DNA of 64,000 bases from Flavobacterium sp. HSC-32F16. Lineage in GTDB: Bacteria; Bacteroidota; Bacteroidia; Flavobacteriales; Flavobacteriaceae. A program made the translations under genes and the position numbers. Below are positions 25,716 to 34,939 of the stretch, piece after piece. Within the stretch, counting starts at the first letter, position 1, and every line of letters starts with the position of its first letter. The notes under the pieces were generated by a model. That model was not told the DNA's origin. It did not search any database and saw nothing but the letters and a program-made list of their open reading frames with translations. Where the stretch lies: NCBI RefSeq assembly GCF_024171645.1, contig NZ_JALKAC010000001.1, forward strand, positions 1,178,001 through 1,242,000, in the 5' to 3' direction.

Positions 25716-25801
25716 TCACTTATAAAGTAATTATCAAATAATATAAAAAATAATAAATGCAGCAAATGCATTATAAAAGTAAAGCTCCAAATAGAAAATA
25801 T

Positions 25802-28800
25802 ATGAAAAAACATTTACTTAAATTATTCCTCTTTATAAGTTTTGCAGGATATTCTCAAGCTACTATAGGACCACTGGAAAGCGGAGCAAGAAAAGTTACT
25901 TTTACGAATCCTACAGCAATTGAGGTTGTAAAATTACCTGAGACGAATTCGACAATAACAACTCCAACAGCGCAAAGGCCCGCAAATGGTAAAATAGAAT
26001 TTACTATTATAGGTGGTACTACTATTTATAATTTATCATTAAAGAAAGGTACTACTGAAATTCTAAACCCCGGCAACCATACAATAAATTTTGAATCAGG
26101 AAAATATAAAGTTACTATAACCGGACTTGATGAAGGCACATATAATGCAACTATACAAGATTCTAAAGGCTGTACTCCCACTCCACAACCAAGTAGTTTT
26201 ATAATTCATAAACCATCTCAAATTACTGTAGATAATATTGCAAATTATCATATTCCTTGTTTTGGAAATACAGCAAGCTTAACTCAAAATGGAGCATCGA
26301 ATGGAGGCCCATACAACGGAACACCCTCTTATACCTATCATTGGTATCAACAAACATCTGGAAATCTATTTACAGAAATTAAAAATAGCGAAACAGTAAG
26401 CGGTTTAAGCGAAGGAATTTACAAGCTGGTTGTTATGGACCAATTTGAAAATACAGGAGAATCTAATTTAATTACTATTACTCAAAATGCTCAAATTACG
26501 GCTGCAAAAGTTGAAAATATTTCTTTATGTAAGGGAGGCCAAGGAAGCATCACTTTAACCATTTCAAATGCATCTGCTTCTGCTACAGTAAATTGGACAA
26601 ATAAAACTTCTGGAGGAATAGTTTCAAATAATGGCAGAACATTAACAGATCTGGCAGGAAGTTATACTTATAAAATTATAGATGGTGCTTGTGAAATAAC
26701 TGGCAACGCCATAATAGACGAGCCATCAAATGAACTGAATGCAGAATTTGCTTCTACTCAGCCAACAACTGCCAATAATGATGGTACTATAAAAATTATT
26801 AATGTAAGTGGAGGAAACTATCCTCAAACCACTGTAAATTACTCTTATAATTGGTCAAAAGTTGGTGACAACTCATTTACCCGCGGAAGTGTCAGTCAAA
26901 TAAATGGCTTATCAAATGGAACCTATTATGTAACTGTTACCTCATCATCAGGATGTCCAAAACAACTAGGACCAATTATATTAGAAGCTTTAAACATAAA
27001 AAGTTATACACAGGAAAACATCAAGTGTTTTGGTGGAAATACTGGTTCATTATCTGTAGTGGTAAGCGGTGGAACAAATGTTTTAAACGGTTATAAATAT
27101 AAATGGTTTAATAATGGATCAGAAATTTCGGGTAAAACAACTAGTGAAATTGGAGGAATTGCTGCAGGAGTTTATCGCGTAGAAGTTAGTGATGACTTAA
27201 CAACGATTGACAGAACCTTTACTATTACAACTGAACCGCTAAAGGCACTTTTTGCAACATCAACACCTACAGATGTTATTTGCCATGGAGAAAGTAATGG
27301 AACAATAGCACTTAACATTGAAGGAGGAATTTCGCCCTATACCGTTGTCTGGAAAGATGTTAATGATACCGGAAAAACTGTAAATCCAGCACAATTACCA
27401 GCAGGAACATATTCTTATATAATTACTGACCAAAACGGATGTACATTCCCAAGTCCGCAGAATATTACAATAAATCAAAAAAATGCAATCGCAATATCAA
27501 GTACTGGGCAAAAACAACCAACATCATTTAGTGCAAATAATGGTGAAATTACCATTAATGCAACCTCAGGAACAGGCAGTTACACCTATATTTTAAAGAA
27601 AAATAATATTACTGCTCAATATTCTGCAAGTCCTATAACAGGACTAGGAGAAGGAGTCTATGAAGTATCTGTTAAAGACGACAATAATTGTACAACAGCC
27701 GTTCAGACAATTACTCTAAAAGCATTGGCTGTTTCTCTTGTTAATAAAACGGATGTAACTTGCTATGGAAAAAACACTGGAAGTATTGAGGTTCTTGCAT
27801 CTGGAGGTACTCCAATAAGTCCAAATCAATATACTTATCAATGGTCTTACAAACAAAATACATCTGATGCATATACTTTGCTTTCTTCTCAAACTACAAA
27901 TAAGGCTGTAAGTCTAAATGCTGGATTTTATAAAGTAATTGTAACAGATAATGCAAGTGTTTCGAGAGAACTTGAAATAGCAGAATTAACACAAAGACCT
28001 GCTATTGCATCTACAGCTACCAAAACCGATGTTCGTTGTTTTAATGGTAATGATGGAACCATTACATTGAATATTACAGGCGGTACCGGAGCATATACCG
28101 TTACATGGAAGGATGTTAATGATGCCGGAAGAGTTGTAAACCCTGCTCAGTTAAGGGCTGGACTTTATACCTACAGTATTTCAGATGCTAATAGCTGCGT
28201 TTTTATTGGAACTACAATTGAAATAACACAACCGCAAAAACCTTTAACTATATCTTCTTTTACGAAAATAGATGCTAATGGTTATGGAAGAGAAAATGGA
28301 AGTATCGAAATAGTCGCTTTAGATGGTACACCTTCCTATACTTATCAATGGTATAAAGGAACTTCAAAAACAATAATGACTGGAAAAACAAGTCCATCAT
28401 TGACTGGAATTGGAGCAGATTCTTATACTATTATCGTAACCGATAAAAAACTTTGTGCATTCGAACAAACATATACTGTTATTCAGCCGGATAAATTAGA
28501 AGTTATAAACTTAACTCAAACTCCAAACACAAATATTTTATGTACGGGTGATGCTTCGGGAGAATTTACTATTGAAGTTACCGGAGGTGTTAAAGAATAC
28601 ACCTTTGAATGGTTAAACACAAGTAAAACTAAAAAATACGCTTCAGTTGAAGTTATTAAAACCAACTCGACTACCTCTACAGCTAAAAATTTAGAAGCAG
28701 GTGAATATATTGTTACTGTAAAAGATCAACACAATAATGAGCTTTTTGGAACCAATACATTTACTATCACGGAGCCTGATGTATTAGCTTTTACTTATGT

Positions 28801-31800
28801 AACACAAAATGTTTCTTGTTTTCAAGGAAGTAACGGAACTATAACATTAAACATTACCGGAGGAACAAAAAATTCTGATGTGGCAAAACCATACACTATT
28901 GTTTCAAACGGAGGTAACATCAATAATCAAACTGGTATTATTTCAGGTCTAACTAGAGGTACTTATACAGTAAAGGTTATAGATGCGAATGGCTGTCAAA
29001 CCGTTGAACAAATCATCGGAATAACTGAGCCGGCTAATTCTGTACATATAGCAAATGATGTTATTACGCCAACAACTGGTTTTGGGCTTTCTACAGGAAA
29101 AGTTGTTGTTACAGTATTAGGTGGAACAGCAGGTTATACCTATTTATGGAAAAATAGCGCCGGAACTACTGTTGGAACAAACAATCCCACTTTAAATAAC
29201 GTTCCTGCTGATACTTATACATTACTAGTTACAGATGCAAATGGCTGTTCTACAGGAAATACTTATATAGTACCACAGCCTACAAAACCAGCATTAACAG
29301 AAACACATCTGCAGGCAAAATGTAATGGATTATTAGGTTCTCTAAATGCCATTGCAACCGGAGGAGCTTCTTATAATCAGAATCAAACAGATAGAAGTTA
29401 CACCTATAAATTAAGAAATAAAGATAGCGGAGTTGTCACAGCAATTACGGGCAATACTGCAAATTTCATGAATATTACCGATGGTAATTACACACTTACC
29501 GCAACAGATATTGCCGGAGTAGATTCTAACAGCATTGATGTAGTGTTTCTACAGCCAACTCCTGTTATTGTTAGTTTGGCTTCAAAATTAGATGTAAGCT
29601 GTTTTGGAGGTCAGGATGGTATAATTGCCGTTAACGTTACTGGAGGAACTCCTTTCATAATAAACGGAGCACCTGAATATACCTATATCTGGAAAAAGAA
29701 AAATACTGTAACTAATCTTTACGAAAACTTTACTCCAACATCTTTAAATACATTATTTGAAGGAGTATATGCAGTAGAGGTTCGTGATGCAAATTACAAT
29801 ACAAATGATACTGCTCATTGTGTTGGATTTTTAAACGATATAATAATCACTCAGCCTGCTGATTTTGGTTTTGAAATTGATAGGATGACTTATCAAAACC
29901 CAACAGCCGTAAATGGAAATGATGGTGCTTTGCATTTTGAAATTAAAGGAGGAAAAACAAATTACGAATACAAACTTTTCACAAAAAATGCTCAGGGAAA
30001 TGAAACTGTTCTAAAAACGATTTCAAATACTTCGGCAAAAATGGTCGATTTTACCGGTCTTGTTAAGGATCATTATTATGTATCTGTTCAGGACGATACT
30101 GGCTGTACAAAATATACTGATTTTGATTTTACAGATAATCCATTAACAATAAGTATCAGCCAAACTCAAAACATTACCTGTTTTGAATCTAATAACGGGA
30201 TTTTAAAAGCAGTTGTAAATGGAGGTTTTGGTACTAAAACAATTTCATGGTATAGAGATAATGTTTTATTACCAAACGAGCACAATCCAGAATTATTAAA
30301 TGTAAAAATTGGAAATTATTATGCTGTTGTAAAAGACACAAAAGCAATTGAAGTTACCACTGCCCCACTTACGGTTACACAGCCAGATTTTGTAACATTT
30401 ACTACTGCTCTGGAACCTGTAAAATGTTTGGGTGACAGTAACGGAACAATTACAATTAATGCCGCTGGAGGAAACGGAATTTTTAGATATCGTTATTTTA
30501 ACAATGGAACATTAGTTCAGGACTGGACTAATTTTGCAAACGCAGCTTCAACTATTATTTCTGGTTTAGCTGATGGTGAATATACTCTGCAAGTACAAGA
30601 TACGCAGCAATGTGCAAGTGTAAATGCAATTGTAAAAATTACATCGCCAACTGCTTTAGTAATTAATAATGTTATATCTGTTCCTGCAACAGGAAAAGGA
30701 TTAAGCAACGGATCAATCAATATAACAGCACAAGGTGCAAATGGAAGCTATACGTACAATTGGTTTAAAGCCGATGGTACAACAATTAATCAAACAACCG
30801 CTGCTGCAATAAATTTAGCTGCCGGAAAATATTATATAATTGTTACTGATCTTAAAGGATGTAATCTAACTTCTCCATTAATAGAAGTGACTGAACCACC
30901 TTTATTAGAAACTTCAATAAGCGTTCAAAATGTCGTTTTATGTAATGGAGATAAAAATGGAAGCCTGCAGCCAACTACAATTGGAGGATTACTAAAACCT
31001 GGAGAACATTATACTTATCAATGGTTTGAAAGCGGTAATGCTGTCGTTTTATCTACAAATACTATTTTAAGCGGCATTGGAAAAGGTTCTTACTATGTAA
31101 TAGCAAAGGATTCTAATGGAAATTTAGCAACAAGCCAAACTCTAATTGTAACTGAACCAGAAGTTCTTAATAATGTATTAACAGCAGATTATGTACGCTG
31201 TGGGGATTTTGACGACTGGACAATCGATGCAGCACCGTCTGGCGGAACACTTCCATACAGTTATTCTTGGAACAATGGAGCCAAAACTGCCAGTATTCAA
31301 AATGTAAAACCGGGGAATTACTCAGTTATTGTTACAGATGATCATGGCTGTAACATTACAAAAACAATTACTTTAACAGCTCCGGCTCATCTTGATGCTG
31401 CCGAAGTAATCAAAATACCAACCTGTTATGAAGGTTCTGATGCCACTATCGTAGTTACTACAATTGCAGGAACTGCACCATTTAAATACTTATGGAATAC
31501 AGGCGAAAAAACAAACATCTTAAGCAATGCATCAGCCGGAGATTACACTGTAGAGATTACGGATTCCAGAGGTTGTATTATTTCAAGAACATACACAATT
31601 GTGAATCCTCCAAAAGATGTAATTAATTTAGGTGAAGATGTGACTTTGTGTTTTGATCAGACTTTAACAATCAATGCCACTATTGACGATGATAAAGCCA
31701 CTTATTTCTGGACATCAGATAAAGGTTTTACAAGCAATAAAGCGATGATTACTGTTTCTGAACCTGCAAATTACACTGTAGTAGTGACAAATAAACTAGG

Positions 31801-32380
31801 CTGTAAAGCAACGGATACCATCAAAATATCGAGTCAGCAGACAGCGATAAGTGCCGAATTTGCCGTTTCGAGTCAGGTATTCAAAAATGAAAAATTCATC
31901 ATTGTAGATATTAGTAATCCTGCTGCAGATACTGTCGAATGGGTAATTCCTGCAAATGCAACTATAGTTTCTAAAAACGATGACTTTGCTGAAATAAGTT
32001 TTAGTGAGGCAGGAGAATATGATATTACAATAAATACAACTAAAGGAAATTGTACCGCTTATCAAACAAAAACGGTTTTAGTAACCGAAGGCGAATACGA
32101 AGAAGAAAATCCAGATACACAGGCGAAAAATTTCGATTTAAAGATTTATCCAAATCCATCTTCAGGAAATTTCACTGTTGATGTAACACTGGATAAAATT
32201 ATGCCGGCAAACGTAAAAGTGTACAGTTTAAACAATAATCTGCTTATAGATTCTAAAACAGATAACGGGAAAACAAATTACCTGTTCAACTTTAGTTTAA
32301 ACGGATTGCCATCAGGAATCTATTTTGTTCTGTTTGAATCACAACAAGGAAGTAAATTGAGAAAAATCATTATTCAATAA
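25802..32380 (+). CDS. Giant SprB-repeat surface protein with T9SS type A sorting tail
   Basis: The protein has 2192 residues. The ATG giving the signal peptide MKKHLLKLFLFISFAGYSQ is used. Between it and about residue 1935 lie about 22 SprB-like beta-sandwich repeats of 75-95 residues, each with an NGTITLNITGG-type core and a GLxxGTYTVTVTDxxGC-type end. A PKD-like segment follows (ATYFWTSDKGFTSNKAMITV). The C-terminus is a type A sorting domain (FDLKIYPNPSSGNFTVDVTL ... LPSGIYFVLF ... SKLRKIIIQ), which directs export through the T9SS and surface attachment. SprB itself is the mobile gliding adhesin of Flavobacterium. This protein is smaller and lies in a different gene context, so a gliding role is not established. 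Confidence 0.93.
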   Translation: MKKHLLKLFLFISFAGYSQATIGPLESGARKVTFTNPTAIEVVKLPETNSTITTPTAQRPANGKIEFTIIGGTTIYNLSLKKGTTEILNPGNHTINFESGKYKVTITGLDEGTYNATIQDSKGCTPTPQPSSFIIHKPSQITVDNIANYHIPCFGNTASLTQNGASNGGPYNGTPSYTYHWYQQTSGNLFTEIKNSETVSGLSEGIYKLVVMDQFENTGESNLITITQNAQITAAKVENISLCKGGQGSITLTISNASASATVNWTNKTSGGIVSNNGRTLTDLAGSYTYKIIDGACEITGNAIIDEPSNELNAEFASTQPTTANNDGTIKIINVSGGNYPQTTVNYSYNWSKVGDNSFTRGSVSQINGLSNGTYYVTVTSSSGCPKQLGPIILEALNIKSYTQENIKCFGGNTGSLSVVVSGGTNVLNGYKYKWFNNGSEISGKTTSEIGGIAAGVYRVEVSDDLTTIDRTFTITTEPLKALFATSTPTDVICHGESNGTIALNIEGGISPYTVVWKDVNDTGKTVNPAQLPAGTYSYIITDQNGCTFPSPQNITINQKNAIAISSTGQKQPTSFSANNGEITINATSGTGSYTYILKKNNITAQYSASPITGLGEGVYEVSVKDDNNCTTAVQTITLKALAVSLVNKTDVTCYGKNTGSIEVLASGGTPISPNQYTYQWSYKQNTSDAYTLLSSQTTNKAVSLNAGFYKVIVTDNASVSRELEIAELTQRPAIASTATKTDVRCFNGNDGTITLNITGGTGAYTVTWKDVNDAGRVVNPAQLRAGLYTYSISDANSCVFIGTTIEITQPQKPLTISSFTKIDANGYGRENGSIEIVALDGTPSYTYQWYKGTSKTIMTGKTSPSLTGIGADSYTIIVTDKKLCAFEQTYTVIQPDKLEVINLTQTPNTNILCTGDASGEFTIEVTGGVKEYTFEWLNTSKTKKYASVEVIKTNSTTSTAKNLEAGEYIVTVKDQHNNELFGTNTFTITEPDVLAFTYVTQNVSCFQGSNGTITLNITGGTKNSDVAKPYTIVSNGGNINNQTGIISGLTRGTYTVKVIDANGCQTVEQIIGITEPANSVHIANDVITPTTGFGLSTGKVVVTVLGGTAGYTYLWKNSAGTTVGTNNPTLNNVPADTYTLLVTDANGCSTGNTYIVPQPTKPALTETHLQAKCNGLLGSLNAIATGGASYNQNQTDRSYTYKLRNKDSGVVTAITGNTANFMNITDGNYTLTATDIAGVDSNSIDVVFLQPTPVIVSLASKLDVSCFGGQDGIIAVNVTGGTPFIINGAPEYTYIWKKKNTVTNLYENFTPTSLNTLFEGVYAVEVRDANYNTNDTAHCVGFLNDIIITQPADFGFEIDRMTYQNPTAVNGNDGALHFEIKGGKTNYEYKLFTKNAQGNETVLKTISNTSAKMVDFTGLVKDHYYVSVQDDTGCTKYTDFDFTDNPLTISISQTQNITCFESNNGILKAVVNGGFGTKTISWYRDNVLLPNEHNPELLNVKIGNYYAVVKDTKAIEVTTAPLTVTQPDFVTFTTALEPVKCLGDSNGTITINAAGGNGIFRYRYFNNGTLVQDWTNFANAASTIISGLADGEYTLQVQDTQQCASVNAIVKITSPTALVINNVISVPATGKGLSNGSINITAQGANGSYTYNWFKADGTTINQTTAAAINLAAGKYYIIVTDLKGCNLTSPLIEVTEPPLLETSISVQNVVLCNGDKNGSLQPTTIGGLLKPGEHYTYQWFESGNAVVLSTNTILSGIGKGSYYVIAKDSNGNLATSQTLIVTEPEVLNNVLTADYVRCGDFDDWTIDAAPSGGTLPYSYSWNNGAKTASIQNVKPGNYSVIVTDDHGCNITKTITLTAPAHLDAAEVIKIPTCYEGSDATIVVTTIAGTAPFKYLWNTGEKTNILSNASAGDYTVEITDSRGCIISRTYTIVNPPKDVINLGEDVTLCFDQTLTINATIDDDKATYFWTSDKGFTSNKAMITVSEPANYTVVVTNKLGCKATDTIKISSQQTAISAEFAVSSQVFKNEKFIIVDISNPAADTVEWVIPANATIVSKNDDFAEISFSEAGEYDITINTTKGNCTAYQTKTVLVTEGEYEEENPDTQAKNFDLKIYPNPSSGNFTVDVTLDKIMPANVKVYSLNNNLLIDSKTDNGKTNYLFNFSLNGLPSGIYFVLFESQQGSKLRKIIIQ

Positions 32381-32456
32381 TACCTGATTTATAAAATAAA
32401 TATCAATTTCAAATAGTAATGAAGATCAATAAAACGTTTTTCATAGAAGATAAATA

Positions 32457-34910
32457 ATGATTTTAAACAAAATAAAATTTAGTATAATATTGCTTTTCTT
32501 TGGCGCATTAGGTTTTTCACAAAACTTTAATGTTCAGGAACTGGGAAAAGCAAAATTGATAAATGTATCCGGAGGAGTTTCTGCCAACAGCGTATTCTAC
32601 TCCGGAAATGCAGCCCGAGATCCGTTCGCTTATTTTTTGAATGGAAACGTAAACTTCAATGTTGCCGGATTGTATAATATTCCTTTTTCATTTTCATATA
32701 CCAATCAAAAATTTGGATACGGAAAACCCGTTTTAATGAATCGTTTAAGTATTCATCCATCTTATAAATGGATAACAGCTCATATTGGTGATGTAAGTAT
32801 GACTTTTTCACCTTACACTTTGGCTGGACATCAGTTTACTGGTTTGGGTGTGGATTTAACGCCTCAGGGAAAATTTAAAGTAAGTGCCATGTACGGACGA
32901 TTATTAAAAAGCAGTGAATACGACAGTGCTTATCCGGATATTCTTCCTGCGTACAAAAGATTTGGTTACGGATTTAAAACCAACTATGCATTAGAAAAAA
33001 TCAATCTTGGATTAACCTTCTTTAAAGCAAAAGATATAATAAATTCTATATCAAATCCTGTACCTTTTGAATTGGGAGTTTCACCAAAAGAAAACGCTGC
33101 AATCAGTTTAGAAACCAATTTTAAACTTTTTGATAAATTACAAGTTTCTACAGAATTTGCAAACAGCAGTATAACTGAAGATACAAGAACAATAGATGGA
33201 ACTAAAGCAAAAGGCATCGCTGCTCTATTCTTGAGTCCAAACAGTACAACGGCAAGTTACAATGCATTTAAAGGCCAATTGATTTATCCTGCCGGAAAAG
33301 GAACTCTTGGCTTAGGATACGAAAGAATCGATCCAAACTACAGAACATTAGGAGGTTATTATTTTAATAATGACTTAGAAAATATCACATTAAATGCAAC
33401 TCAGACTTTATATAAAGATAAAGTTTCGGTAGCCGTAAACCTTGGACTTCAAAAAGACAATTTAGACAAACAGAAACAAAGTCAAATGAAACGTTTGGTA
33501 TCTGCTTTAACAGTTGATTATCGTGCAAATGACAAATTAAATTTCAATGTAAATTATTCTAATTTTCAATCTTATACCAACAGTCGTAATCAATTTGATT
33601 ATATCAATCAGGTATCTAATTATGATTATCTGGATACTTTAAACTTTAGACAAGTAAATCAAAATGCCACTCTTGCGGTTAATTATCTATTGAAAAATGA
33701 TAAAACATTAAAGAAATCCATCAATGCTAATTTTTCTATGCAGGATGCCGTAAACCAGCAGCAGGGAAAAACTATTGAAGGCGGAGCAACTACCTACTAC
33801 AATTCCGGATTATCGTATAGTATTGGTTATCCTATGAAAGATTTAAACTTAATCGCATCTATAAACAATACATACGGAAAAACAGATTCTGGCAAAAGCC
33901 TTATTATTGGACCAACTATTGGTGCCACAAAACTATTTTTTGATAAAAAATTCACCACTTCTGCTTCTACTAGCTACAATACAAGTTATAATGATGGTCA
34001 AAAGCAGAATGATATTTTTAATTTCAGATTAAACGGATCTTACATTTATCTACAAAAACATAATTTTAGTGCCGGAGTTATATCATTATTCAGCAATTCT
34101 AAAACGCAAAAGAATAACGATTTAACAGCTACACTTACTTATACTTACTCTTTCGATAAAATAAAACTACGCCCAAAAAGAGAGCCAAAATCTGAAAATG
34201 AAACGGTTCAAAAATCAGAACCAGTTCTAAAGATAAACCTCAACGGAAAAACTTTTGAAGGAACACGCGATGAAATCAACAGCCAGTTAAAAGAAATGCA
34301 GCTTGCTTTACAACCATTGCCAGCCGAAGAAAACAGTAAGTTAGAAAGCTTACTAAATGAAGCTCAAAATGCAAAAGACGAGAAAGAGTTCAAAGAAAAA
34401 GCTTTAGATTATCTCGAAACTTATAATGTTGAAGCTGAAACGCTGAAAAAATACAATGATACTTTTTCAGAAGCTATACAAAAGCTGGAAAAGGATATGG
34501 CTCGTAAAGACGAAAGTCTTGAAAACGATTATTCAATTGCCATTGGAAGAGTAAACAGCCATGCTTTACACAATGTGAGCGATCCTGATGTTAATACATC
34601 TGGTTACAAGTCTTATCAAAGATTAGTTGAAAGAGCTGAAAATGCCCGCAAACAATTAGTAAATCACAGATGGATGCTGAAAGAAATCAACGCGTTAACT
34701 AAAATGCCAATAGCGGAAATACAGCAAAATCAATACGCATCCGATTTTACCAAACAAGAAATTGCTGAAGCTTTTCAATTGATAAAAAGTAAAAAAACAG
34801 CAGCAGAAATTGCAGAAGCTATCGAGCTAAAAATGATTCCGTTTTATCATGATCTGGCCGTAAAAAATGCTGCAAATGATGAAGTCGAATTAAAGCACAT
34901 TCAAAAATAA
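32457..34910 (+). CDS. Outer-membrane beta-barrel with C-terminal helical domain
   Basis: An 817-residue exported protein (signal MILNKIKFSIILLFFGALGF). Residues about 40-570 alternate hydrophobic and polar residues with many aromatics typical of outer-membrane strands (FYSGNAARDPFAYFLNGNVN, LSIHPSYKWITAHIGDVSMT, and Y/F-rich strands near 360-560). Residues about 575-817 are charged, helical and possibly coiled (LNEAQNAKDEKEFKEKALDY, FTKQEIAEAFQLIKSKKTAA), probably periplasmic. Its position after the SprB-repeat gene is reminiscent of SprF next to SprB, though it is larger and not clearly PorP/SprF-like in sequence. I infer an anchor or assembly partner for the repeat protein. Confidence 0.8.
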   Translation: MILNKIKFSIILLFFGALGFSQNFNVQELGKAKLINVSGGVSANSVFYSGNAARDPFAYFLNGNVNFNVAGLYNIPFSFSYTNQKFGYGKPVLMNRLSIHPSYKWITAHIGDVSMTFSPYTLAGHQFTGLGVDLTPQGKFKVSAMYGRLLKSSEYDSAYPDILPAYKRFGYGFKTNYALEKINLGLTFFKAKDIINSISNPVPFELGVSPKENAAISLETNFKLFDKLQVSTEFANSSITEDTRTIDGTKAKGIAALFLSPNSTTASYNAFKGQLIYPAGKGTLGLGYERIDPNYRTLGGYYFNNDLENITLNATQTLYKDKVSVAVNLGLQKDNLDKQKQSQMKRLVSALTVDYRANDKLNFNVNYSNFQSYTNSRNQFDYINQVSNYDYLDTLNFRQVNQNATLAVNYLLKNDKTLKKSINANFSMQDAVNQQQGKTIEGGATTYYNSGLSYSIGYPMKDLNLIASINNTYGKTDSGKSLIIGPTIGATKLFFDKKFTTSASTSYNTSYNDGQKQNDIFNFRLNGSYIYLQKHNFSAGVISLFSNSKTQKNNDLTATLTYTYSFDKIKLRPKREPKSENETVQKSEPVLKINLNGKTFEGTRDEINSQLKEMQLALQPLPAEENSKLESLLNEAQNAKDEKEFKEKALDYLETYNVEAETLKKYNDTFSEAIQKLEKDMARKDESLENDYSIAIGRVNSHALHNVSDPDVNTSGYKSYQRLVERAENARKQLVNHRWMLKEINALTKMPIAEIQQNQYASDFTKQEIAEAFQLIKSKKTAAEIAEAIELKMIPFYHDLAVKNAANDEVELKHIQK

Positions 34911-34939
34911 AGACGTAAAATAAGATACTAGCACAAATA

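Noticed and set aside
25802..31620. CRISPR-like or satellite DNA repeats
   Set aside because: The repeats are only protein-level. They are diverged in DNA and are SprB-type domains within one long gene.
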